Assembly (NCBI RefSeq): GCF_001656035.1 | Contig: NZ_CP010029.1 | Location: forward strand, 710,885 to 774,884 | DNA from: Yersinia entomophaga | GTDB lineage: Bacteria; Pseudomonadota; Gammaproteobacteria; Enterobacterales; Enterobacteriaceae | Length of the DNA stretch: 64,000 bases | Direction: 5' to 3' | The notes under the pieces: generated by a model | Told to the model about the DNA's origin: nothing | Seen by the model: only the letters and a program-made list of their open reading frames with translations | Database searches by the model: none | Shown: piece by piece, positions 53,240-62,292 of the stretch | Numbering within the stretch: the stretch's first letter is position 1 | How the letters are laid out: each line of letters opens with the position of its first letter | Made by a program: the position numbers and the translations under genes

Positions 53240-55453
53240 ATGAATAATAAGTTATTATTATTTTTCATTATAACATCAATATATTCTAGCAATGTGAAAC
53301 CTCAAGATATTATATATGAGGCGGATATAGAAGCATCAACACAACCTCAAAAAAAAACGTCAACACCCATTTGTTTTTATACTAATGATAATTTCCAAGG
53401 TGAACATTTCTGCCTAAATACATCTGAAATGATAGATCTTTACAATACTGATAATAAACATCTGAATGATAAGATATCTTCAATAAAAATACCTAAAGGA
53501 ATGCAAGCCGAAATTTATAAAAATGATAATTTTAATGCCCCTTACTATAATGTTACGGAATCTATTGATTTAGCGCGACTAGAAAAAATCGGTATGGCAG
53601 GTCAAATTAGCGCGATGAAGGTATTTGAAGCGCAGGCTATTTGCACGAAAAACTGCGTTATTATAGAAGAAAGTAAAATAGAATTAAAAAAAATAATAAA
53701 AGAATATTATCCAAAAACAGAAGATGTCAATAAAATTTTATTATTAAATCTCGAAGTTAATAAAAAAAGCAGTTTTGGTATACAGAGTGTTAACCAACCA
53801 AAAATTATAATCGTGGGTAGAGATTTGTTTTTTTATGGTGAAGGAAGTAAGAATCCTATTAACATGAGGTTAAGCGATGATACAGATAACCTATCCTTTC
53901 TTTTAAAATTTAATGATCATGGTTTACAATTTCAATATCTTGAAGCTAAAGGAACGAAACAACTCAATATCCCATTTTGGTTCAATACCCAATTATCACC
54001 TGATGACTTAGCAAACTTATACATCAGCAATGGCATACCGGAAGATGGCCAAGATCCTGCTCTTCAGAGCATCAACCCGTTAATACTGAATAGAGCGATC
54101 ATCGCCATCAACAAGCCCCCCCACCGTGATAAACGAGGCGCTTTAGGTATTATTGGCTGTTTAGGTAACCCTCTGCTGGCAATTTATAATTATGTGGTTC
54201 AAGGGCGCTGCAACCAGCTCGATAGACTGGTGGGAATCAACGAGTTTTCTCACTCAGATGGGGAAGGGAAAACATGGGTTTTGACCGATTCAGTCACGCC
54301 ATTACTTGCGCCAGAGCAGCCCCCCAACTTACCAGCAGATAATCCCCGTCAATCAATGTTACAATTAGCCAGTCTTAATATGCAGTTACATCATCAGGCA
54401 CTTACTCTGCCAGCGGTGGCAAAAGCCTGTAAAACTTCCATTGAAGAGATTCTATCTGCCCGTTATCCAAGGCAGACAGGCATTCGCTGTGGCTCCACAT
54501 TATCGAATCTGCTGGCAGATTTTACATTGCTTTTTGGTGAAAATATTATTGATTGGACCACCGCAAATTTGGTCCATGTTATACAGCAAATTAATGAATA
54601 TGGGACTACGGGCTATGCCGGATCTGACCAGGAGACGGAAAATCGGTTAGTTGAAGGTGTTCAACGGGCAATTTCTACTCTGGGAATCGAACCATTAATA
54701 GCAATGCTGCAGGAGGCTTTCGATTATGCACAATTAAATTACGCACGTTATTTTATGCACAGTGAAGGTATCAACAGTGAAAATATAAATAATGAAAGTC
54801 GAGAGACTACAGTCTCACCTCTAGCCGCACAAAGCCTACCACTAGGCGATTATATTTTACCTTTAGAGAGTTATATTCACCCTCAAGAACTCCCGACACC
54901 ATTAATTAGAGACAATAATCAGTGGGTTCAGCCTGAAGGTCTATATTTTGAAATTACCGTGATTCCCGGAGGAGATCAGCATGTCGAGACGAATTTAACC
55001 GAAGAAGTGGCCGAGGTTATTAACGATTGGTTTAAATTCTATAATCAGATGAAATATGAATCAGATGAAACAAGATCACCTTTAACTGATAGAGATAGAA
55101 CCATTTATGCCGCCAAAATTACCAGCCATATGTTAGCTGATCTTTTGCATGACAACTCTGCCGATTATCAATTTGTAGTGGTTAAACTAAAGGGAAAAAT
55201 AATCAGTGTATTAGCATCAAGAAATGATGAGAATGGCGAGGATAGCTACATTAGTGTTTCTATAACTCATCCACAATATGTATTAAAACCGCATGAAGAG
55301 GGTAGCGTTCGAGGGGCAGGAACGGCGGCGGTAAGAGAATTAGCGCGCTATCTGAAAGAAAAAGGTAAAAAGACACTTAAATCTAGTGTCATTTCTCAAC
55401 CCTCTGCTATTGTCAAAAGCAAGCTGGGATTCCACTATCAGAATTCTTTATGA
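53240..55453 (+). CDS. large exported protein: beta/gamma-crystallin domain plus C-terminal GNAT-like domain
   Basis: A 737-aa protein. Signal peptide MNNKLLLFFIITSIYSSNV; then a beta/gamma-crystallin-like double Greek key (residues 45-132: CFYTNDNFQGEHFCL...AEIYKNDNFNAPYYNVT...GMAGQISAMKVFE). A middle region of unknown fold has a KRGALGIIGCLGNPLLAIYNY hydrophobic stretch and several Cys. The C-terminus (about 610-737) has GNAT features: GSVRGAGTAAVRELARYL (R-x-x-G-x-A acetyl-CoA loop) and QPSAIVKSKLGFHY. GGAG precedes the ATG. Much AT-richer than the backbone, lying in prophage debris. An acetyltransferase on an exported protein suggests an effector or toxin; this is inference. Confidence 0.7.
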   Translation: MNNKLLLFFIITSIYSSNVKPQDIIYEADIEASTQPQKKTSTPICFYTNDNFQGEHFCLNTSEMIDLYNTDNKHLNDKISSIKIPKGMQAEIYKNDNFNAPYYNVTESIDLARLEKIGMAGQISAMKVFEAQAICTKNCVIIEESKIELKKIIKEYYPKTEDVNKILLLNLEVNKKSSFGIQSVNQPKIIIVGRDLFFYGEGSKNPINMRLSDDTDNLSFLLKFNDHGLQFQYLEAKGTKQLNIPFWFNTQLSPDDLANLYISNGIPEDGQDPALQSINPLILNRAIIAINKPPHRDKRGALGIIGCLGNPLLAIYNYVVQGRCNQLDRLVGINEFSHSDGEGKTWVLTDSVTPLLAPEQPPNLPADNPRQSMLQLASLNMQLHHQALTLPAVAKACKTSIEEILSARYPRQTGIRCGSTLSNLLADFTLLFGENIIDWTTANLVHVIQQINEYGTTGYAGSDQETENRLVEGVQRAISTLGIEPLIAMLQEAFDYAQLNYARYFMHSEGINSENINNESRETTVSPLAAQSLPLGDYILPLESYIHPQELPTPLIRDNNQWVQPEGLYFEITVIPGGDQHVETNLTEEVAEVINDWFKFYNQMKYESDETRSPLTDRDRTIYAAKITSHMLADLLHDNSADYQFVVVKLKGKIISVLASRNDENGEDSYISVSITHPQYVLKPHEEGSVRGAGTAAVRELARYLKEKGKKTLKSSVISQPSAIVKSKLGFHYQNSL

Positions 55454-55477
55454 TAATTATTTATTAAAATAGACTAA

Positions 55478-55509
55478 ACGCCACCATTCATTATCCAATC
55501 AGGTGGCGT
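55478..55509 (+). terminator. stem-loop after the exported-protein gene
   Basis: ACGCCACC and GGTGGCGT pair around a 16-nt loop 25 bp beyond the stop; no clear T-run, so possibly Rho-assisted. Confidence 0.5.
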
Positions 55510-55871
55510 CACTCCATCACTATTTTAAATTAATCCACGCTCTCTAACTGTGGTGGAAATTAATTGAAAAGGTGAGAGGAATTGCCAAATTAATACGCAG
55601 GAATAACAATGGGAACTTTTGCCTCATTGCTTGAATCCGGGTGAGCGTTCTAAAAGAACGCTGAGAGTAAAATCTTACAAATATCGTTCCGCCTCTTTCC
55701 GGGGGTTCCCTTTGCCGTTGTTACCGGCGAGGGGGCGGACGGCGTAATGCCTTCTTGTGTACTCTTTGCCCCAGTAGTGTGGATCACAGTCTAAAATTAA
55801 GGTCGCCATCAGGGCATACTAAAGCGAGTTGATAAACTCTGAAATTTCACTTTGGTAAAGGGATCGCCGCA
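55510..55871. other. gene-free stretch with prophage scrap
   Basis: Contains a perfect AGCGTTCT-AAA-AGAACGCT hairpin near 55644-55662, and a gpN-like scrap (separate entry). The last 60 bp carry the upstream region of the VIT-type gene. No complete gene seen. Confidence 0.5.
55689..55744 (+). pseudogene. scrap of a gpN-like DNA circularization gene
   Basis: Translates, allowing one lost base in a G-run, to ASFRG-VPFAVVTGEGADG, the signature at the start of the gpN domain (ASFRGVPFAVVTGEGVFG at 39445-39500). DNA identity is partial, so it is not a recent copy of the resident gene but of a relative. It fits tail genes of the vanished second prophage. Confidence 0.6.
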
Positions 55872-56561
55872 ATGCACAGAGAACGGCATAGTATAGAAAA
55901 GATAGGCTGGCTCCGGGCTGCAGTTCTCGGTGCTAACGATGGGATCGTCTCTACTGCAAGTTTGTTATTGGGGGTTGCGTCTGCCAATGCAACACATCAA
56001 AGTATTCTTTTGACTGGTATTGCAGGTCTGGTTGCTGGCGCTATGTCGATGGCAACGGGAGAGTATGTCTCAGTGTCTTCTCAATCAGATACTGAAAAGG
56101 CCGCCTTGGCTGAAGAGCAAGCAGAGCTTGATGCTGATTTTCAAGGTGAATTTCGGGAGCTGACTTCGATTTATATTCATCGGGGCCTTAATGTGGCACT
56201 AGCCAGACAAGTGGCTGAAAAATTGATGAATCATGATGCGTTAGGTGCACATGCGCGTGATGAATTGGGGATATCAGAAATCACTACTGCCCGACCCTTA
56301 CAGGCAGCGTGGGCTTCTGCAGCGAGTTTCTCTGCGGGGGCGATATTGCCATTACTGGTAGCGGTAATCTCTTCGGCTAGCTGGGCCATTCCAGCTATTG
56401 CGCTATCCGCATTGGTTTCTTTGGCTATTTTGGGGGGGATTGCGGCGAAAGCGGGTGGAGCACCAATACGTTCAGGCGTTATCCGTATTACCTTCTGGAG
56501 TGCGCTTGCAATGGGTGTGTCATCGGGTGTTGGTATGTTATTTGGTTCTTTTATTGGCTGA
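55872..56561 (+). CDS. VIT1/CCC1-family Fe2+/Mn2+ transporter
   Basis: A 229-aa membrane protein: WLRAAVLGANDGIVSTASLLLGVASA (TM1 with conserved D), GLVAGAMSMATGEYVSVSSQSDTEKA (TM2 and signature), a cytosolic helical domain, then three C-terminal membrane segments (ILPLLVAVISS, ALSALVSLAILGGIAA, ALAMGVSSGVGMLFGSFIG). Moves Fe2+ or Mn2+ across the inner membrane, probably for storage or detoxification by efflux. Monocistronic. Confidence 0.9.
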   Translation: MHRERHSIEKIGWLRAAVLGANDGIVSTASLLLGVASANATHQSILLTGIAGLVAGAMSMATGEYVSVSSQSDTEKAALAEEQAELDADFQGEFRELTSIYIHRGLNVALARQVAEKLMNHDALGAHARDELGISEITTARPLQAAWASAASFSAGAILPLLVAVISSASWAIPAIALSALVSLAILGGIAAKAGGAPIRSGVIRITFWSALAMGVSSGVGMLFGSFIG

Positions 56562-56683
56562 GAACAGAACTGTGCAGCGTTTTATAAGGAATATCTGACG
56601 ATTAAAAGGGGGATTTTAAATCCTCTAATGTTTACTTAATTTAATAGGGATAAATTAAAGTATCAACATTCAGAGGGCGAGCC

Positions 56684-57215
56684 ATGAACAGAAAGTTTGC
56701 ACCTGGCCAAATTTTATTCCATTGGGTCATTTTTATTTTGCTTGTACTCACTTATGCAGTAATGAAATTAAAAGGATTTGCCATAAGGGCAGTAATCCTC
56801 GTGAATCCATGAAGAGCATTCATTATACACTAGGTGTCAGTGTCCTGATTTTAATGCTAATTCGCACAATACTAAAATTGACAAATAAAGATCCTGATAT
56901 CACTCCAACCGCACCACACTGGCAAATTGCAGCTTTAAAAACCGTTCATGGTATTTTGTATCTTTTGTTTAACAGCTTGCCATGACTTGGTGTTTTGTCT
57001 CTGCATTATGGCCATGTCGAATGTTAATTTTCTCCTCCGCGATACCGATCGCGGAGGAGAAAATAGTATTATGCAGAATAACTTAAAAGAAATTCATGAA
57101 CTTATTGCCAATACGGGCTACTTCATTATTGGTTTACACGCGGCGGCAGCAATATTTTATCACTCTATTAATGCGGAGTAATACGTTGGTTAGAATGTTG
57201 CCAGAAAAGCACTAA
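56684..57215 (+). pseudogene. cytochrome b561 gene, frameshifted
   Basis: Pieces in several frames add up to a CybB-type di-heme membrane protein: MNRKFAPGQILFHWVIFILL, VLTYAVMKLKG; then (other frame) KSIHYTLGVSVLILMLIRTI, APHWQIAALKTVHGILYLLF; then KEIHELIANTGYFIIGLHAA, AAIFYH and NTLVRMLPEKH. At least three lesions, one around a 38-bp palindrome (57027-57064). Heme-ligand histidines are recognisable but the gene cannot give one product. Confidence 0.85.
57027..57064. repeat. perfect 38-bp inverted repeat
   Basis: Two 17-bp arms (57027-57043 and 57048-57064; core CTCCTCCGCGAT / ATCGCGGAGGAG) around ACCG. It replaces a normally non-palindromic stretch of the cytochrome b561 coding sequence. 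Confidence 0.9.
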
Positions 57216-57541
57216 GTTCATCAATGTGCCTATCAGGTCATATGGGATTAGCGGATACTGCTATTTTGTTTCAGGAGCAACGCGCAGAGACGTGGTGCTA
57301 CTATCGTTCATCACCTCGTATACCTGTCTGAACGAGCAGACGGTAATGTTTTGCATTCTTATGACATACGCGGCAATTCATGAAAATTATTTATATAAAA
57401 TTGTTAATTTTAAGCAAAATTGTCGGATTGCTCGCATTGTTCTACAGTTGAAAGGAGCTAATGTTTTGAAAGGGAAGTGGGTTAGGCTGATAAATGAATG
57501 CGACCCCTTTTTATTGACAGGTAATTTTTGCGGGTGATTGG
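57216..57541. other. intergenic region before opgC
   Basis: Open frames here lack an SD and recognisable sequence. It should contain the promoter of the opgC-led cluster; I cannot place it with confidence. Confidence 0.4.
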
Positions 57542-58768
57542 ATGATTCATGCATTTTCTGTACTTGAAGATAAATGTAGGACAATACCTGCTTGGGTAAA
57601 ATCGTTTCGCTATATATCATCAGATAAGCGTGATCTCAGGGTTGATCTGCTGCGGGGCATTGCTCTGGTAATGATGGTTGCAGCCCACATTGAAGTGATG
57701 TCGATATTGAATATCTTTACCTGGGAGCGTTTTGGCCTAACAACCGGCGCCGAAGGGTTTGTTATTCTCTCGGGATTTATGTTGGGTGTGATCAATCGCC
57801 AGCGCTTAAAGAAAGACGTTCTTCTCACTATAAGCTATTCATTATATCGACGAGCAGCAAAAATATATGTAGTTAATGTTGTGATTATACTTAGTGTTTT
57901 TCTCTTAACTAAACTCAATTTCATAAAAACTTTTGAAGTAACCCATTTTACTGATCGCTTTTCAGAAGTAAGTTATACGCTATATCCACTTTACGACCAG
58001 CTAAAAGAATCCTGGTTTAATATGGTGCTCTACTTACAGATCGGGCCCCATCAGAGTCAGATTTTGGGCCTGTATTTCTATCTGTTGCTGGTAAGTCCTA
58101 TCTTTATCTATTTATTGCAGCGCGGCTGGGTAGGTGTATTGCTATTGTTATCTCTGGCTTTATATATCACCTACCACATTACCGGGATACGACTTACATC
58201 GGCGGAGTTTGAGTTTGCTTTTCCATTTTTGGCTTGGCAATTTATTTATGTCTTAGGGATGACGATTGGCTGGTACAAAGAAGAGTTGCTCTCTTTAGCC
58301 CGTACTCAGGCCGGATTTTGGATTTTGTCCGTTATGATATTATTTACGCTGGTAATGATGTTTATTGCGCAGAATCATACCAACCCATTTATGCCCTATG
58401 ACACAATGCTCCATACTATAAGTGCGAAAAACTTCAATTGGTTCTATCAGAACTTTGCTGAAAAGAATGCGCTGGGTCCACTGCGCATTATCAATGATTT
58501 CACTCTACTAACAACGTGTTATCTGGTGTTGAGTTACTTTTGGAAACCAATAAACAAGATGTGCGGTTGGTTCCTCATAACACTAGGCCAACATTCTTTG
58601 TATGTTTTTATTATCCATGTGTATGTGGTTTTATTGGTTAGTCAGGTAGTGGATTTTGGCCTATGGCACCGAGCATGGTTGCTAAATACGCTGGTTCATC
58701 TCTGCGCTTTAATGTTGTTATGGCTATTTGCAAAATATGATGTTGGCAGAAGATTCATTCCTAACTGA
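57542..58768 (+). CDS. opgC: OpgC-family membrane acyltransferase
   Basis: A 408-aa polytopic protein (about ten membrane segments) of the OpgC/acyltransferase-3-like family: DKRDLRVDLLRGIALVMMVAAHI, FGLTTGAEGFVILSGFMLGV, LGQHSLYVFIIHVYVV. OpgC proteins transfer succinyl groups to periplasmic glucans. No opgGH is nearby; the partner genes are a phosphorylase, an outer-membrane protein and sugar nucleotidyltransferase, so its acceptor here may be a different glucan. First gene of the rightward cluster; SD weak. Confidence 0.82.
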   Translation: MIHAFSVLEDKCRTIPAWVKSFRYISSDKRDLRVDLLRGIALVMMVAAHIEVMSILNIFTWERFGLTTGAEGFVILSGFMLGVINRQRLKKDVLLTISYSLYRRAAKIYVVNVVIILSVFLLTKLNFIKTFEVTHFTDRFSEVSYTLYPLYDQLKESWFNMVLYLQIGPHQSQILGLYFYLLLVSPIFIYLLQRGWVGVLLLLSLALYITYHITGIRLTSAEFEFAFPFLAWQFIYVLGMTIGWYKEELLSLARTQAGFWILSVMILFTLVMMFIAQNHTNPFMPYDTMLHTISAKNFNWFYQNFAEKNALGPLRIINDFTLLTTCYLVLSYFWKPINKMCGWFLITLGQHSLYVFIIHVYVVLLVSQVVDFGLWHRAWLLNTLVHLCALMLLWLFAKYDVGRRFIPN

Positions 58769-58807
58769 TTTGTATTTTTTCGACTCAATCTTATTAAGAG
58801 GTCAGCA

Positions 58808-61258
58808 GTGAAAAATACTCCATCTACTCTAGATAAGAATCAAATTACTAAACTACGTAATTGCATTCTTTATGAACTGAAATATTCTCTCGGGGTGGCA
58901 CTGTCAACGGCATCATCCAGTGAAATTTTTAGTGCGTTAGCATTAGTTGTGCGACGCAACCAAACTGATGATTATTTTAACACTCGAGAACGACATCATC
59001 AGGCAAGAAAAAAACGTATTTACTATATTTCTATGGAGTTTTTAATTGGTCAATCTTTGCGAAATAACCTAATAAATCAAGGGTTGATGGAAATAGCCAA
59101 CGCAGCGTTAGAATCTCTTGGGGTAGATTTTGAAGTTATTGTAAAAAGTGAAGAAGATGCAGCATTAGGTAATGGAGGATTAGGACGTCTGGCCGCATGT
59201 TTTATTGACTCAATGGCAACCTTGGATATTGCTGGTTCTGGTCACGGTATCAAATACGAATATGGCTTGTTTCACCAACAAATTCAGGATGGACAACAAG
59301 TAGAGAAGCCTGATGATTGGCACTCGACACACTCACCTTGGCTAATAGAACATCAAAGTCAGGCCATGATAATTCCGCTTTATGGCCGCATAGTTGAAGT
59401 AGAAGACCAGCAGGGAAATTACAATCCAATGTGGATGGATTGGAAAATAATTATTGGAGTACCTCACGACTACCTAGTCTCTGGGTACATTAATCATACC
59501 GTAAACGCGTTGCGGTTATACAGTGCTTGCGCTTCAGATTCATTTGATATTCATATTTTTAATCATGGCGATTATTTGAAAGCTGTTAATCAAAAAATCG
59601 CATCTGAAAATATCTCTAAAGTGCTTTATCCCTCCGATGAAGTGTTGGCAGGGAAGGAATTACGTTTGACACAAGAGTATTTTCTGGTGGCTTGTACATT
59701 ACGCGATGTGATGCATGATTTCTTCTTACTTTCCAATGATATTAAACAGTTACCAGAGTTTGTTGCCATTCAACTTAATGATACCCATCCGGCGCTGGCT
59801 ATTGTTGAGCTAATGAGAATATTGGTAGATGAACATACTGTTGATTGGGATATGGCCTGGGATTTGACACAACGGGTTTGCGCCTACACCAATCATACAT
59901 TAATGCCAGAGGCGTTAGAGAAGTGGTCAGTCAATTTATTCGAGCTGTTACTGCCTCGGCATTTACAAATTATCTATGAAATTAATCGCCGTTTCCTACT
60001 GGAAATACAGAGATGGCGCCCTGAACGGTCGGATTTATTAGTATCAATGTCTTTGATCGAAGAGACGCCTGAAAAAAAAGTGCGCATGGCCTATCTTGCT
60101 ATTATTGGTAGTCACAAAGTGAATGGGGTAGCTAAACTTCATTCTGAATTAATTAAATCTAATCTTGTACCTGATTTTTATTATTTAATGCCTGAGAAGT
60201 TCACCAATCAGACGAACGGTGTTACACCTCGTCGCTGGATTCAGCAGGCTAATCCCCGGTTATCGGCGTTTCTGGATTGTCACTTAGGCAATGAATGGGT
60301 TACCGATCTAACACTCCTGAGTAAACTTAAATCGTTAGCGAACCAACGTGACATTATTGCTGAACTGGCTGAAATAAAGAAATTTAATAAATTAAAGTTA
60401 AGTCAGATAATTACGCGTCAGCAAGGGATTATCATCAATCCAGAAGCTATGTTCGACTGCCAGATTAAACGAATTCATGAATATAAACGGCAATTACTCA
60501 ACATCCTCTATGTGATAAACCTTTATCACAAAATTCTGAACGGAAAAGAGGTTATTTCGCCGAAAGTTCATATCTTTTCGGGCAAAGCGGCTCCTGGCTA
60601 TGCAATGGCTAAATTGATCATCCAGTTGATTAATCAAGTTGCGCTGAAAGTGAATAGTGATCCTAGAGTCAATGAACAACTTAAAGTGGTTTTTTTAGAG
60701 GACTATAAAGTTTCACTAGCTGAAAGTATTATTCCAGCCGCCGACTTATCAGAGCAGATATCAACTGCGGGTACCGAAGCCTCAGGCACTAGTAATATGA
60801 AACTGGCTATGAATGGTGCTTTAACTATCGGAACGTTAGATGGCGCTAACATTGAAATCAGAGATGCTGTTGGCCATGAAAATTTCTATGTTTTTGGCTT
60901 GTCCGCAGAGGAAATTGCTGAGCAAAGAACTAGAGGGCGATCGTCGTATGACGAGTATTTATCCCACCCAGAAATTAAAGAAACTGTTGATTTACTGATT
61001 TCAGGTATTTTTCATCCCAATAAAAACCTGTTTTCACCGATATTCCATATGCTGGTGAGTCACGGTGACCACTATTTCCATTTGGCTGATTTTAACAGTT
61101 ATTGCCATGCCCAATATCAAGTATTGACCGACTATAGTGATACTTACAGTTGGCACAGAAGAGCATTGAATACTATAAGTGGTATGGGCGAGTTTTCCAG
61201 CGACAGGACTATTCGCGGGTACAGCAAGGATATTTGGGGTGAGGGTAATTTTAAGTGA
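58808..61258 (+). CDS. glgP: glycogen/maltodextrin phosphorylase
   Basis: An 816-aa GT35 phosphorylase: alpha-1,4-glucan + phosphate gives glucose-1-phosphate. Conserved: RIYYISMEFLIGQSL, EEDAALGNGGLGRLAACF, HIFSGKAAPGYAMAK, and the PLP site EASGTSNMKLAMNGALTIGT with catalytic Lys. GTG start with GAGGTCAGC. Not in a glg operon here; it overlaps the next outer-membrane gene by 4 bp and follows opgC, so it may supply glucose-1-phosphate to the nucleotidyltransferase at 63958 or trim a dedicated glucan. Confidence 0.93.
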   Translation: MKNTPSTLDKNQITKLRNCILYELKYSLGVALSTASSSEIFSALALVVRRNQTDDYFNTRERHHQARKKRIYYISMEFLIGQSLRNNLINQGLMEIANAALESLGVDFEVIVKSEEDAALGNGGLGRLAACFIDSMATLDIAGSGHGIKYEYGLFHQQIQDGQQVEKPDDWHSTHSPWLIEHQSQAMIIPLYGRIVEVEDQQGNYNPMWMDWKIIIGVPHDYLVSGYINHTVNALRLYSACASDSFDIHIFNHGDYLKAVNQKIASENISKVLYPSDEVLAGKELRLTQEYFLVACTLRDVMHDFFLLSNDIKQLPEFVAIQLNDTHPALAIVELMRILVDEHTVDWDMAWDLTQRVCAYTNHTLMPEALEKWSVNLFELLLPRHLQIIYEINRRFLLEIQRWRPERSDLLVSMSLIEETPEKKVRMAYLAIIGSHKVNGVAKLHSELIKSNLVPDFYYLMPEKFTNQTNGVTPRRWIQQANPRLSAFLDCHLGNEWVTDLTLLSKLKSLANQRDIIAELAEIKKFNKLKLSQIITRQQGIIINPEAMFDCQIKRIHEYKRQLLNILYVINLYHKILNGKEVISPKVHIFSGKAAPGYAMAKLIIQLINQVALKVNSDPRVNEQLKVVFLEDYKVSLAESIIPAADLSEQISTAGTEASGTSNMKLAMNGALTIGTLDGANIEIRDAVGHENFYVFGLSAEEIAEQRTRGRSSYDEYLSHPEIKETVDLLISGIFHPNKNLFSPIFHMLVSHGDHYFHLADFNSYCHAQYQVLTDYSDTYSWHRRALNTISGMGEFSSDRTIRGYSKDIWGEGNFK

Positions 61259-62136
61259 AATATTACAAACCACTCATGCTATTACTTGGTTGGCTACTTT
61301 TCAGTCCACCCGTGATTGCGAGTGAAACAACTAACACATCCGCTGTTAAATTATTTACCAGCCCTTGGTCTCGTCTTTTTTCTGGTAATGATGACACATT
61401 TTCGACGGCATTAACCTATAGCTCGCCATTGGAAAAAAGTCTGATTAATGTTCCTACAGGGAGATATTCTTCAGAAGAGGTATACAAGGTAAATCAACGG
61501 GGGCTTTTTAGTATGCAGTATTCCCCCATAAGTTACTTTTTTGCCAATATGACAATTCGCGTCCCATTGCAAAATGCCAGTAAATACAGTACCGATTACG
61601 TTTATAGTTTCGGTTATGATGATTGGCACCCAGGAACTTTCAGTCTGGTCTATGGCAATTACAACGATAATAATAGTTTTTTCCCGGCAGCAGGAACCCA
61701 GAGCACTCGATTTGAACAAGGTTCATGGACGTTGGGTTATAAATTTACCTTACCTAAGCCGGTAGAATCCGCATTATTGATTAACAAAAGTGATGCGCTA
61801 GTTTGTCAGGTTGGCTACAGTTATGTACCACGTTATTTCTCTGACGCTTCATCAAGCATTGAAGAAAATAAAAGTAGTTTGCTAGGAAGTTGCGGTTATA
61901 CCCTCCTGCAGCACTATTTCTTACGTTTATCTGCATTTTACTACCCTGACCATAAGCAGCAACAGCCGTGGGATTATGATTATACCTACAGTATTGGCTA
62001 TACGTCGGGTTATAGCCCCGGTTCCTGGTCAATTCATTATGATAACTATACCGGGACTCGCTACCCGTGGCGGCAGAATGCCAATGCGAACTTTCGTAGT
62101 GGGACAATAAATCTCAGTTGGACATTACCTCTATAA
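61255..62136 (+). CDS. outer-membrane beta-barrel protein of the glucan cluster
   Basis: A 293-aa exported protein: signal LLLGWLLFSPPVIAS, then many short amphipathic strands with aromatic girdles (YVYSFGYDDWHPGTFSLVYG, GYTSGYSPGSWSIHYDNYTG) and a C-terminal strand INLSWTLPL. Two copies of a Y/W-H-P-G-(T/S)-(F/W)-S motif suggest internal repetition. GTG start overlaps the phosphorylase stop, so it is strictly co-translated with it; possibly an export or processing channel. Confidence 0.7.
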   Translation: MKYYKPLMLLLGWLLFSPPVIASETTNTSAVKLFTSPWSRLFSGNDDTFSTALTYSSPLEKSLINVPTGRYSSEEVYKVNQRGLFSMQYSPISYFFANMTIRVPLQNASKYSTDYVYSFGYDDWHPGTFSLVYGNYNDNNSFFPAAGTQSTRFEQGSWTLGYKFTLPKPVESALLINKSDALVCQVGYSYVPRYFSDASSSIEENKSSLLGSCGYTLLQHYFLRLSAFYYPDHKQQQPWDYDYTYSIGYTSGYSPGSWSIHYDNYTGTRYPWRQNANANFRSGTINLSWTLPL

Positions 62137-62292
62137 ATTGAAGGCGTAAGAATCTGTGCTACGCTTAATTACGTTGTTAATAGTTAACTGAGCATAATGT
62201 CTTTTGCAAGTATGAAAGTTCATGGACGTGGGCATTCTCTCTTTAAGATGATGCTTGATAAATTAAGTTTATATGAAGCTTTTGGGTAACTT

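Noticed and set aside
57226..57537. 103-codon plus-strand frame before opgC
   Set aside because: No SD, odd composition and no recognisable pattern; treated as intergenic.
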